From GCA-2683135 sp964507445 (GTDB lineage: Bacteria; Planctomycetota; GCA-002687715): a stretch of 64,000 bases of DNA. The notes under the pieces are model-generated. The model was given only the letters and a program-made list of their open reading frames with translations, was not told the DNA's origin and made no database searches. Location of the stretch: NCBI GenBank assembly GCA_964507445.1, contig CAZDQF010000024.1:1-64000 (forward strand), given 5' to 3'. Shown piece after piece: positions 17,357 to 25,515 of this stretch. The first letter of the stretch is position 1. Every line of letters starts with the position of its first letter. The translations under genes and the position numbers were made by a program.

Positions 17357-18568
17357 ATGAAACGGAATGCGTTGGTGTTGATGCTCGCGGCGGCGATGCT
17401 GGGTGGTTGCGGTCGGCCGGCCGAGGACCAGGACCCCGAGGGCGGGGCCGCGGCGGGTTCCGCCGGCTCTGGCGACCCTGCCGGATCGTGGCAGGACGAG
17501 GCCCGGGCAGCGGTTAAGAAGGGCGCTGAGCGGCTGGCCAGCCTGGCCAAGGACGGGCGCTGGGCCTTCGATCCCAAGTACGGCCCGGACCTGGGCACCA
17601 CGGCCCTGGCCCTGAGGGCCATGCTCCAGTCCCCCGGCGCTGAGGTCGCCACCTACGGGCCGACCCTGGACTGGTTGGCGGAGAACCAGCACGAAGACGG
17701 GGGCATCTACGACCCCCGACAGGGCGTCATGACCTACGTGACGGCTTCAGCGGTGCTGGCCATGAAGGCCTCCGGGGATGCCCGCTTCGACTCCGTGACC
17801 GCTCGCGCGGCCCGCTACCTGGCCAAGATCCAGGCCGACGAAGGAGAGAGCATCGCCGAGAGCTCGGAGAACTACGGCGGCATCGGCTACGGCAGCAAGC
17901 GCCAGTTCACCAACATGAGCACCAGCCAGTTCGCCATCGAGGCGGCGGACGCGGCCGGGTTGGAGAAGGACCACGAGTTCTACAAGAAAGCCCTTCGGTT
18001 CCTCTCCCGCAGTCAGAATCGCAGCGAATCCAACGACCTGCCGGCGCGGGAGGTGGACGGGGTGAAGGTGGTGCCCGGCAACGACGGCGGCGCCTTCTAC
18101 CGCCCCGGGGAGTCCAAGGCCGGGATCGAGAAGCTGTCGGACGGACGATCCGTGTTCAGGAGTTACGGGAGCATGACCTACTCCCTGCTCAAGAGCTACC
18201 TGCTGTGCGACCTGGACCCTCGGGACGAGCGGGTCAAGGCGGCCCTGGCCTGGATGGGCGAGAACTACCAGCTGGAGTGGAACCCGGGTATGGAGCACGA
18301 CACCGCCAACGGTCCGGAGTCGCGCTACCAGGGTCTCTACTACTACTACCTGTCCATCGCTCGCTGCCTCGCCGTGGCAGAGAAGGGGAAGGTGGCCCTC
18401 CCCGAGGAACTCCAGGGCTGGCGAGAGGATTTGTCACGGGCCCTGGTGTCCCGTCAGAAGGACGACGGTGGCTGGCAGAACCACGTCGGCCGCTGGTACG
18501 AGGACAAGGAGTCCCTGTGCACCGCCTACGCCCTGATCACCTTGCAGGCATGCCTCGGTGAGGAGTAG
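17357..18568 (+). CDS. Lipoprotein with terpene-cyclase/prenyltransferase (alpha/alpha toroid) fold
   Basis: A 403-residue protein with a lipoprotein signal (MKRNALVLMLAAAMLGGCG). After a low-complexity Gly/Ala/Pro linker come repeats of the squalene-cyclase/prenyltransferase toroid: GTTALALRAML, WLAENQHEDGGIYDP (QW-like), YVTASAVLAM, SYGSMTYSLLKSYL, and the final SRQKDDGGWQNH with YALITLQACL. No DxDD cyclase motif is visible, so it is probably a non-cyclase toroid protein. Related surface proteins are common in planctomycetes; the ligand is unknown. It follows feoB by 44 bases with GGAGAA before the ATG, so it may be read through from the feo operon. It overlaps the next gene by 11 bases. 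Confidence 0.72.
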   Translation: MKRNALVLMLAAAMLGGCGRPAEDQDPEGGAAAGSAGSGDPAGSWQDEARAAVKKGAERLASLAKDGRWAFDPKYGPDLGTTALALRAMLQSPGAEVATYGPTLDWLAENQHEDGGIYDPRQGVMTYVTASAVLAMKASGDARFDSVTARAARYLAKIQADEGESIAESSENYGGIGYGSKRQFTNMSTSQFAIEAADAAGLEKDHEFYKKALRFLSRSQNRSESNDLPAREVDGVKVVPGNDGGAFYRPGESKAGIEKLSDGRSVFRSYGSMTYSLLKSYLLCDLDPRDERVKAALAWMGENYQLEWNPGMEHDTANGPESRYQGLYYYYLSIARCLAVAEKGKVALPEELQGWREDLSRALVSRQKDDGGWQNHVGRWYEDKESLCTAYALITLQACLGEE

Positions 18569-19211
18569 TTGGGGTACCGGGGTCACCCTGGTGGTAGCCG
18601 TTTCCGTGGCCGTCGGGGCCGTGGCCTGGACCCTGGTACCCGGCGACGCCCGAGGATTTGCCGCCTCCGGCGTTCGGGTCGGGGTGCTGATGATCCTGGC
18701 GGCGGGTGTCTTCGGAGCCTCGCTCGGACAGCCGGGGCGCCGTCGCCTGATCCTGGAGCTCCTGGCGGTGGGGCTGACGGGCTTCTGGGGCCTGGCCTGG
18801 ACGGGAGAATTCGGGGCCAGCGTCGTCATCTGGGGGTTCCTGCTCCTGCCCTGGTGCTGGGTGCTGCCGCTGCGAGGGGTCGGTTGGTGCGGTCTTGGGC
18901 GTCTGGTGTACCTCACGGTGGCGGCGGCGCTCCTCGGCACGCCGTGGCTGGTTCCCCCGGCGTGGAACGAGCTCCCCGGCTGGTCCTTGGCCTGGAACCC
19001 CCTCATTCGCCTGCACGGGGTGGTCCTTGGGGAGGACTGGCTGCACGGCCCCGTCCTCTACCCGCGGGTGGGGGAGCGGTTCTACCTCTACCCAGAGGGG
19101 TTCTCAGGCTTGGCGCCTCTCCTGGGGGCCGCTGGGGCCGCGATCCTGGTGGCGCTGGTGGGGACTCGCCTGTCCCGCGGGAAGGCCGAACCCGGGGCAG
19201 AGGCCTCCTGA
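18558..19211 (+). CDS. Integral membrane protein, unrecognised
   Basis: A 217-residue protein with about six hydrophobic segments (near residues 8-28, 38-55, 65-80, 85-105, 113-132 and 185-202). Start is the GTG at 18558, inside the end of the preceding lipoprotein gene, so the two are coupled. Between the last two helices is an extracytoplasmic loop rich in Trp, Pro and Tyr (PPAWNELPGWSLAWNP). I do not recognise the family. It may anchor or assist the toroid lipoprotein, which is inference from coupling only. Confidence 0.62.
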   Translation: MRSSWGTGVTLVVAVSVAVGAVAWTLVPGDARGFAASGVRVGVLMILAAGVFGASLGQPGRRRLILELLAVGLTGFWGLAWTGEFGASVVIWGFLLLPWCWVLPLRGVGWCGLGRLVYLTVAAALLGTPWLVPPAWNELPGWSLAWNPLIRLHGVVLGEDWLHGPVLYPRVGERFYLYPEGFSGLAPLLGAAGAAILVALVGTRLSRGKAEPGAEAS

Positions 19212-19266
19212 CGCTCCACGGGACAGCGGATAACGTGGGTCCTCACCGAGCGCCGGAGAGCCCTTC

Positions 19267-19509
19267 ATGTCCCACAAGTACTTCCTGACTTTCCCCCAGG
19301 AGATCCTCAACGAGCCTGTGATCTACGCCCTGGGACGGGATTTCGAGGTCATCCCGAACATCCGCGGGGCGTCCGTGAGCGACGATCAAGCCCTCATGGC
19401 GGTGGAGTTGGAGGGAGAAGAGGCCGAAGTGGGGCGCGCCGTAGCCTGGTTAGAGGCAAAGGGGGTCCAGATCGAGCCCCTGGCGCCGGGCGAGGACCTG
19501 AAACTGTGA
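19267..19509 (+). CDS. NIL-domain protein
   Basis: An 80-residue stand-alone NIL domain (ferredoxin-like fold): KYFLTFPQEILNEPVIYALGRDF...IPNIRGASVSDDQALMAVELEGEEAEVGRAVAWLEAKGVQIEPL. NIL domains occur at the end of methionine ABC ATPases and in some ferredoxins, where they bind small ligands; solo versions are of unknown role. A TAACGT box lies upstream at 19232-19237, and GGAGAG precedes the ATG. Confidence 0.8.
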   Translation: MSHKYFLTFPQEILNEPVIYALGRDFEVIPNIRGASVSDDQALMAVELEGEEAEVGRAVAWLEAKGVQIEPLAPGEDLKL

Positions 19510-19922
19510 GGCGCAGCCTTCGCTGCTCGTGACTCTTCGCCACGAACCTGGGGATGCCCGTATGCCTGGTGATATACGGTTCTCGTGTTTTCCCGTCGTC
19601 TTCTGACCAGCAAGTCCGGATTGGACCACCGTTGAAGCCCTCCAGGCCCGATTTCGGCGGCGATCAGGGCGTTTCTGGCCATGTATCGCGGAGGATACGG
19701 CACCGCAAAAAAAACTACGGGTGTTTCGTTGACTCACCCGAGGCGTTGAATCATATTGACCCGCATCGGTTGGCAGGCAGGTTGGGATCTGGGCTGCTGG
19801 GAGCGTGCTCCCTTTGGTCCTCAACTCCCTGGTCCCTGGCGGCTGACCGGCGGAACGCAACCGAATAGAAGGATTCGGGTGGGTTTCGAACCATCGTTAC
19901 TCGGAGGAGGCAAGACTTAGCC
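19510..19922 (+). other. 413-bp AT-richer intergenic region with the first porin promoter and leader
   Basis: No convincing gene. It contains an A8 tract (19707-19714), a promoter (19729-19757), a small hairpin GGGAG-CGTG-CTCCC followed by TTT (19799-19815) in the predicted leader, and GGAGGAGG about 12 bases before the porin ATG. An upstream repeat GTATC-N6-GATAC at 19683-19698 could be an operator. The leader of about 160 bases is long for this window and may carry post-transcriptional control. Confidence 0.5.
19729..19757 (+). promoter_or_regulatory. Strong sigma70-like promoter of the first porin
   Basis: TTGACT (19729-19734, five of six), 17 bases, CATATT (19752-19757, four of six). An A8 tract at 19707-19714 lies about 15 bases upstream of the -35 box, like an UP element. 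This fits a highly expressed outer-membrane protein. Confidence 0.62.
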
Positions 19923-21407
19923 ATGAGAAAGTGGAAGGTGCTGACTGCCATTATGGCGGTGGCTTTCGTGGTCCCCGCGAGCTTCGCTCAGACGCAGGAA
20001 GACGTCCTGCAGGAGCTCAAGGCTCTGAAGTCCCGCGTCAACGCCCTTGAGGCGGAGAACGTAGAACTGAAGGGCGACCAGGGCGCACTCGAGCTGGAGA
20101 GCCAGATCAGTGCTCTGACGGATCGCCTCGTGGCCGGCACCACGGTCAAGTCTGCGGCGAACCCCGTCACCCTCACCGGTGAGTTCCGGTTCCGTAACAC
20201 CTGGAGCTTCGGCGATATGGCCGGGACCGGGGACACCGAGCACGACGGTTCTTGGACCGACAGCCTCGTCCGTCTGGGTATCCAGTACGACTTCACCCGC
20301 GACGTCACCGCGATGGCCGAGCTCCAGTCGAAGTTCGCCTTCGGCAACAACGGCGCAGCCACCAACGGCAACGGCGAGGGTGACGACGTCACCGCTTACC
20401 AGGCGTGGCTCGAGATCCGCAACCTCTTCGGTCGCGCGGAATTCTCCACCCGTACCGGTCGCCAGGAGATCGTCCTCGGGAACCAGTTCCAGTTCGGCAA
20501 CGCCGACTGGTACAACGGTTTCACGTTCGACGGAACTCGTTGGGACTGGGATAGCGAGAGCTTTAGCCTCACCGGTATGGCCGTGAAGCTGAACTCCAAC
20601 GACGGCGACATCAACCAGATCTCGTCGTTCAACAACAACCACGACGACAGCGAGCTGTACAGCGTGTACTTCACGCTGAAGACCATCGAGAACCACGAGT
20701 TGGATCTCTACTGGATCTACGTCAACGGTCACGGTGGCTCCGGCGCCAACGGCACCCTGGGCGCCAACAACGCTGGCATCCTGACTTCCAACGTCGTCGA
20801 CAACGAGTACTGGCACACCATCGGCGGTCGCATCGGCGGCGAGTTCCCCGGCGTGGGAGCTGGCATGGACTGGAACGCTGAGCTGGCCTACCAGTTCGGA
20901 GACCAGGACACGGGCGGCGCTGACATCGACGCGTTCGCTGCCGAGGTGGAGTTCGGCATCACCTTCAACAAGGACAGCATGTTCCGCGCCTACGCTCGGA
21001 TGCTGTACGCCGAGGGCCCGGATGACGGCGATGCCGGCTACCAGACCCTGTTCCCGAACCGCCACAGCAACAGCGGTTTCCGCGCTCGCTACGGCATCGC
21101 CGACCTGTCGCCGATGACCAACGTCTTCTCGCTCCAGGGCGGCATCCACTTCGATCCCACCGCGGATTGGACCATCGGTGCCACCGTCCTCTGGTCCGAG
21201 GCTGACGAGGCTGACGCGGCCACCGTAGTCTCTGACGACGACTACGGTTGGGAGATCGACATCTGGGCCGAGTATCGCTACAGCGAGCACCTCACCTTCA
21301 ACACGGGCGTCGCGTTCGTGTTCCCGGATGACGACAACGCTGGTGCGTTCAACCTGGACGACGACACCCACTTCATCGCCTACCTGCAGGCGCGCCTCCT
21401 CTTCTAA
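19923..21407 (+). CDS. Outer-membrane beta-barrel porin, paralogue 1
   Basis: A 494-residue secreted protein: signal peptide (MRKWKVLTAIMAVAFVVPASFAQ), a short coiled coil at about 27-70 (LKALKSRVNALEAENVELK, then LESQISALTDRL), then a long series of amphipathic strands beginning at GEFRFRNTW and ending in YLQARLLF. The C-terminal Phe and alternating pattern are typical of BAM-assembled barrels; the overall type resembles alginate-export/phosphate-selective porins. The N-terminal coiled coil probably trimerises it and may contact peptidoglycan. Acidic loops (DGDIN, DDGDAG) are frequent. The neighbouring gene is a close paralogue. The substrate is not known. Confidence 0.82.
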   Translation: MRKWKVLTAIMAVAFVVPASFAQTQEDVLQELKALKSRVNALEAENVELKGDQGALELESQISALTDRLVAGTTVKSAANPVTLTGEFRFRNTWSFGDMAGTGDTEHDGSWTDSLVRLGIQYDFTRDVTAMAELQSKFAFGNNGAATNGNGEGDDVTAYQAWLEIRNLFGRAEFSTRTGRQEIVLGNQFQFGNADWYNGFTFDGTRWDWDSESFSLTGMAVKLNSNDGDINQISSFNNNHDDSELYSVYFTLKTIENHELDLYWIYVNGHGGSGANGTLGANNAGILTSNVVDNEYWHTIGGRIGGEFPGVGAGMDWNAELAYQFGDQDTGGADIDAFAAEVEFGITFNKDSMFRAYARMLYAEGPDDGDAGYQTLFPNRHSNSGFRARYGIADLSPMTNVFSLQGGIHFDPTADWTIGATVLWSEADEADAATVVSDDDYGWEIDIWAEYRYSEHLTFNTGVAFVFPDDDNAGAFNLDDDTHFIAYLQARLLF

Positions 21408-21431
21408 ATACCGAAGAGCCAAGGTGAAACG

Positions 21432-21465
21432 AAAAAAGGGTCGCTCCTCGGAGCGGCCCTTTTTT
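21432..21465 (+). terminator. Intrinsic terminator after porin 1
   Basis: An A-tract, the stem GGGTCGCTCC / GGAGCGGCCC with a two-base loop and one G-U pair, then seven T. A classic, probably bidirectional, rho-independent terminator 25 bases after the stop codon. Confidence 0.85.
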
Positions 21466-21569
21466 CATTGAACGCGCGAGCGACCCCGTCTCGGGAGGAG
21501 GTCGAAGACGCTGGATGGTCGTCACCAACAGACAGCGGGAGGCGCGACCCAAGTAGTTGCAACTGTTCG

Positions 21570-21598
21570 TTGACCCAGGCTCAGGGCGGGAGTAGAAG
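21570..21598 (+). promoter_or_regulatory. Promoter of the second porin
   Basis: TTGACC (21570-21575), 17 bases, TAGAAG (21593-21598). A perfect 10-bp palindrome AGTTGCAACT lies just upstream at 21555-21564 and could be an operator. The layout mirrors the first porin's promoter, though the surrounding sequence is not similar. Confidence 0.5.
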
Positions 21599-21641
21599 GG
21601 ACCGACCAAAGGGAACTCGAGGTCCTTTACGAGGAGGTGAA

Positions 21642-23153
21642 ATGAAGACCAATAGATGGAGCGTCCTTGGCCTGTGCATGGCCGCGGTGCTGATGGCGTC
21701 AACGGGTTTTGCCCAGGTCCAGCCGGACGTGCTGAAAGAGATTGAGGCGATGAAGGCCCGTGTCAACGCTCTCGAGGCGGAGAACGCTGCGCTTCAGGGT
21801 GATGGGGATGAGCTTGAATTGGACAGCCAGATCAGCGCGCTGACCGACCGCTTGATGGCCGCGACTACGGTGAAGTCAGCGGCAAACCCGGTGACGATGA
21901 GCGGTGAATTCCGGTTCCGGAACTCGTGGAGCTTCGGCGACGGCGGCTTGCTCAATGGATTCGACGAGCACGACGGATCATGGACTGATTCGCTGGTGCG
22001 ACTGGGATTCCAGTACGACTTCACCCGCGACGTCACCGCGTTCATGGAGTTGCAATCCCATTGGGCCTACGGCGATGCCAGCAGCCAGACGAACCCCCCG
22101 GTCAGCCAGACCCAGGGGCGCGAAGGGCTGACGGCAAACGCCTATCAGGCGTGGCTCGAGATTCGGAATCTCTTTGGGCGCGCGGAGTTCTCAACCCGCA
22201 CCGGACGGCAGGAGATCGTCCTCGGCAACCAGTTCCAGTTCGGGAACGCCGACTGGTACAACGGCTTCACGTTTGACGGAACCCGTTGGGATTGGGACAG
22301 CGAGAGCTTCAGCCTTACCGGGCTCGCGCTGAAGTTGAACTCCAATGATGGTGACATCAACCAGATCTCGTCGTTCAACAACAACCATGACGACAGTGAA
22401 CTCTACTCGGTGTACTTCACGCTCAAGACCATCGAGAACCACGAGCTGGATCTCTACTGGATCTACATCAACGGACATGGCAACGGTGCCACGGGTACCC
22501 TGACCAACTTCAACAACACGGTCGACAACGAGTACTGGCACACCATCGGCGGTCGCATCGGCGGCGAGTTCCCCGGCGTGGGAGCTGGCATGGACTGGAA
22601 CGCTGAGCTGGCCTACCAGTTCGGAGACCAGGACACGGGCGGCGCTGACATCGACGCGTTCGCTGCCGAGGTGGAGTTCGGCATCACCTTCAACAAGGAC
22701 AGCATGTTCCGCGCCTACGCTCGGATGCTGTACGCTGAGGGCCCGGATGACGGCGATGCCACCTACCAGACCCTGTTCCCGAACCGTCACAGCAACAGCG
22801 GTTTCCGCGCTCGCTACGGCATCGCGGACCTCCAACTGATGACGAACGTGTTCTCCCTCCAGGGCGGCATCCACTTCGATCCCACCGCGGATTGGACCCT
22901 CGGTGCCACCGTCCTATGGGCTGAGCCGGATGAAGACGCCGTGGTTACCAGTGGTGGTATACCGGCGGGCTTCATCGACGCGGATGACGACTACGGCTGG
23001 GAGCTCGACGTCTGGGCCGAGTACCGTTACAGCGAGAACCTGACGTTCAACGCTGGTGTCGCGTTCGTCTTCCCGGACGACACCAACTCGGGATTGGTGA
23101 CCGACGACGACACCCAGTTCATTGGCTACCTGCAGGCCCGCCTCCTGTTCTGA
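21642..23153 (+). CDS. Outer-membrane beta-barrel porin, paralogue 2
   Basis: A 503-residue paralogue of the preceding porin with the same order: signal peptide (MKTNRWSVLGLCMAAVLMASTGFAQ), coiled coil (IEAMKARVNALEAENAALQ), barrel, C-terminal LLF. The ATG at 21642 follows a strong GAGGAGGTGA. Proteins 1 and 2 are almost identical from the NLFGRAEFSTRTGRQEI strand onward but differ in the loops at about residues 85-160 and in an insertion near 430 (SGGIPAGFID). The 215 bases from 22521 are identical to the first copy while flanking codons differ at many third positions, which points to gene conversion. Different loops suggest different substrates or phage exposure. Confidence 0.82.
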   Translation: MKTNRWSVLGLCMAAVLMASTGFAQVQPDVLKEIEAMKARVNALEAENAALQGDGDELELDSQISALTDRLMAATTVKSAANPVTMSGEFRFRNSWSFGDGGLLNGFDEHDGSWTDSLVRLGFQYDFTRDVTAFMELQSHWAYGDASSQTNPPVSQTQGREGLTANAYQAWLEIRNLFGRAEFSTRTGRQEIVLGNQFQFGNADWYNGFTFDGTRWDWDSESFSLTGLALKLNSNDGDINQISSFNNNHDDSELYSVYFTLKTIENHELDLYWIYINGHGNGATGTLTNFNNTVDNEYWHTIGGRIGGEFPGVGAGMDWNAELAYQFGDQDTGGADIDAFAAEVEFGITFNKDSMFRAYARMLYAEGPDDGDATYQTLFPNRHSNSGFRARYGIADLQLMTNVFSLQGGIHFDPTADWTLGATVLWAEPDEDAVVTSGGIPAGFIDADDDYGWELDVWAEYRYSENLTFNAGVAFVFPDDTNSGLVTDDDTQFIGYLQARLLF

Positions 23154-23180
23154 GGAGATGTGGCCGCTCGGATAGCGCAG

Positions 23181-23215
23181 AGGAGGGTTGCCCGGATCGG
23201 CGGCCCTCCTTTTTT
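23181..23215 (+). terminator. Intrinsic terminator after porin 2
   Basis: Stem AGGAGGG / CCCTCCT around a 16-base loop that can form a small inner GCC/GGC stem, followed by a run of T. Located 28 bases after the stop codon. Confidence 0.8.
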
Positions 23216-23379
23216 GTCGCCAAAGCGCCGAAGAGCGGGCGTGCGGCGGGCAGGGCGGCCAGCTCAGGCAACCACGAGACTGGGCCGGTCTTGCGGCCCA
23301 CCGTAGGTCGTAAACGGTTTGCAGATAATCTCTTACTGCGGCGCGTTTGCGATAGAGGCGTGGCTGGACCCAGTTCTTC

Positions 23380-23385
23380 TATATT
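23380..23385 (+). promoter_or_regulatory. -10 box upstream of the Ser/Thr kinase gene
   Basis: TATATT lies eight bases before the ATG at 23394. No good -35 box is visible at standard spacing. GAGG lies between the box and the start but is very close to the ATG, so the mRNA would have almost no leader. Confidence 0.4.
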
Positions 23386-23393
23386 GACGAGGT

Positions 23394-25490
23394 ATGACGA
23401 CACGTGAACCCGAAGACCGACCGGCGGAATCGACCGTCCCGTTGACGCCCCCTGGCGCCCGCGGTTCGACGGGGGCCGGGGATGCGCTGGTGGGGAAGGT
23501 GCTGGACGGCCGGTACGACGTGAAGTCGGTCCTGGGTGAGGGCGGAATGGGGACCGTCTACCTTGCCGAGGACGTGAAATTGGGTCGGCGGGTGGCGTTG
23601 AAGGTCATGGGCGATGCGCTCCTGCGAGAGCCCGAGTTCCGAGCCAGATTCGAACGCGAGGCTGTACTGCAGGCCAATCTGCCTCATCCCCAGGTCATCC
23701 AGATCATGGACATGGGGGAGGCTGCGGAAGGCGCCTACCTGGTGCTGGAGTACTCCAACGGTCGACCGCTTTCGCGCTTGCTGAAGGACGGCGGACCCAT
23801 GCCCATAGACCGGGCGCTGGGTATCGCCGCGCAGATCCTGGAGGTGCTTGAGTTCGCCCACGAGCAGAACGTGGTTCACCGTGACCTCAAGCCCGCCAAC
23901 ATCCTGATCGAGGAGCGAGGTGGGAAGCAGGTCGTGAGGCTGCTGGACTTCGGGATCGCGAAGCTGATCAGCCCCGAAGGGGGCGGCCAGTTGGAGCACA
24001 CGCTCACGAAACACGGATCGTCTTACGGGACCCTCGGCTACATGGCGCCGGAGCAGGCGCGGGGCGACGTCAAAGCGGTGGATCATCGCGTGGATCTGTA
24101 TGCCGTGGGCATCATGTTGCATGAGATGCTCACCGGGGAGGTGCCGGCGCCGCCCGAGTCCCGGACCCACCCGGTGCGGTACGCCATGTGGGTGGCGGAG
24201 AATCCTATCCCGCCGTTGTCGGAGCGCTTCCCGGACCTGGAGGCTGTGCATCAGGTCGATCAATTCCTGCTGAAAGCCGTCCGTCGGGACCCGGCGCAGC
24301 GATACAAGTCTGCTCGAGCCTTTGCTGAAGCTCTGGATGAGTTCCGGCACTCCGCTGCGGCGACCACAGTCGAGCGCCTCGTCGCTCCCACGGTGGCTGC
24401 GACGGAGGTGGCGGAGCGAGGTGCTCATGCTGGGGCCGCGGCGTCGCTCTCGCGTCGCGCTACCACGGTCGCCTTGGCCGTTGCGTTGGTTCTGGTGGGG
24501 GTCCTGTTCCTCCGCGCGCGTCAGGATGCAGAGGATTCGCAGGCTCGGATCGCTTCTTTGGAGGTGTCCTTGGCTTCAGGTCCGTCGATGAACGGCGATG
24601 AGGCACCTGGAACTCTTCAGGAACGTATCAAGGAACTCGAGACCGAGATCGCCGTTATCCATCAGCCGACTATCGTGGACCTGTCCAACCGCTTGGAGAA
24701 GTCGGAGAGCGAGCGCAGATCATTGCGCGAGGAGCTGGTGTCGAAGACAGCGGAGATGCAGAAGGATCGCGGTCGGGCCGATGCTGCGGAGGCACTGGCG
24801 GCGGCTGACCGCCAAACCTCCGCGACCTTGCGAAAGGACCTCAGCGCCCGGACGAGTGAGGTACAGGAGGCTCGATCCGAACGGGATCGCCTGGCGAAAG
24901 AGGCGTCGGATGCGCTCGAGGAGATCTCTGGGTACAAGTCCCGCGAGGAGGCGTCGAAGGCCGCGCAGGCGCGGCTCGTTGAGGATCTGAAGAACGAACG
25001 CGAGGACTTGAGCGAGGCCAACCGAGAAGTGGCTCGCTTGAATCAGGAGTTGAAGGACCTCAGGGAGGATCTCGATAGCGACGATGCGCGCACCGAGCTG
25101 CAGCGGTTACGGAAGCGTGAGGGCGCTCTGAACGCCGAAGTCGAGGCAGCCAACAAGCGGATCCTGGAGTTGGAGCAGCGACTGAAACAGCGTGACAGGC
25201 CTGCGACCGTTCGCGTCAACACCCTCAAGATCTACAATCGGTTCTCTCAGCCGCTCAAACTCGTTCGCATGTCCTGTGTCCTGGATACCGGTGAGACCGC
25301 ACCAGTGCAATTGCCGAAGGACCCGGAGATCACCTCGGGACGCAGCCTGGATATCGATCTGCCGCCATCGGCGGTGCGAGTCAATTTGACCTACTACCGA
25401 TTCGACTGGGCGAACCGTCGGTTCAAGGTCTCGCCGATTTCGCGCACCGTGACCTTGTCCGTGCCTCGGACGGAAGCCGAATTGCGCTGA
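23394..25490 (+). CDS. Transmembrane Ser/Thr protein kinase with extracytoplasmic coiled coil
   Basis: A 698-residue Hanks-type kinase. The domain at about 35-320 is complete: Gly loop GEGGMGTVY at 48-56, Lys70 in VALK, HRDLKPAN with catalytic Asp164, DFG with Asp185, and APE at 218-220. A membrane helix at about 357-374 is followed by a long heptad-rich region (about 400-600; RIASLEV, IKELETEIAV, LSNRLEKSESERRSLREEL) and a terminal beta-rich domain of about 90 residues (TVRVNTLKIYNRFSQPLKLVRMSC...). The coiled coil would project the last domain into the periplasm as a sensor. No PASTA repeats. The target is unknown. The gene is convergent with a zinc-ribbon membrane protein. Confidence 0.9.
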   Translation: MTTREPEDRPAESTVPLTPPGARGSTGAGDALVGKVLDGRYDVKSVLGEGGMGTVYLAEDVKLGRRVALKVMGDALLREPEFRARFEREAVLQANLPHPQVIQIMDMGEAAEGAYLVLEYSNGRPLSRLLKDGGPMPIDRALGIAAQILEVLEFAHEQNVVHRDLKPANILIEERGGKQVVRLLDFGIAKLISPEGGGQLEHTLTKHGSSYGTLGYMAPEQARGDVKAVDHRVDLYAVGIMLHEMLTGEVPAPPESRTHPVRYAMWVAENPIPPLSERFPDLEAVHQVDQFLLKAVRRDPAQRYKSARAFAEALDEFRHSAAATTVERLVAPTVAATEVAERGAHAGAAASLSRRATTVALAVALVLVGVLFLRARQDAEDSQARIASLEVSLASGPSMNGDEAPGTLQERIKELETEIAVIHQPTIVDLSNRLEKSESERRSLREELVSKTAEMQKDRGRADAAEALAAADRQTSATLRKDLSARTSEVQEARSERDRLAKEASDALEEISGYKSREEASKAAQARLVEDLKNEREDLSEANREVARLNQELKDLREDLDSDDARTELQRLRKREGALNAEVEAANKRILELEQRLKQRDRPATVRVNTLKIYNRFSQPLKLVRMSCVLDTGETAPVQLPKDPEITSGRSLDIDLPPSAVRVNLTYYRFDWANRRFKVSPISRTVTLSVPRTEAELR

Positions 25491-25515
25491 GAGCGGGACC
25501 AACGGGAGGGCGTCT

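Noticed and set aside
19917..21422. Long open frame on the minus strand across porin 1
   Set aside because: It mirrors third-position GC bias of the plus-strand gene; the plus-strand product has a signal peptide, barrel pattern, promoter and terminator.
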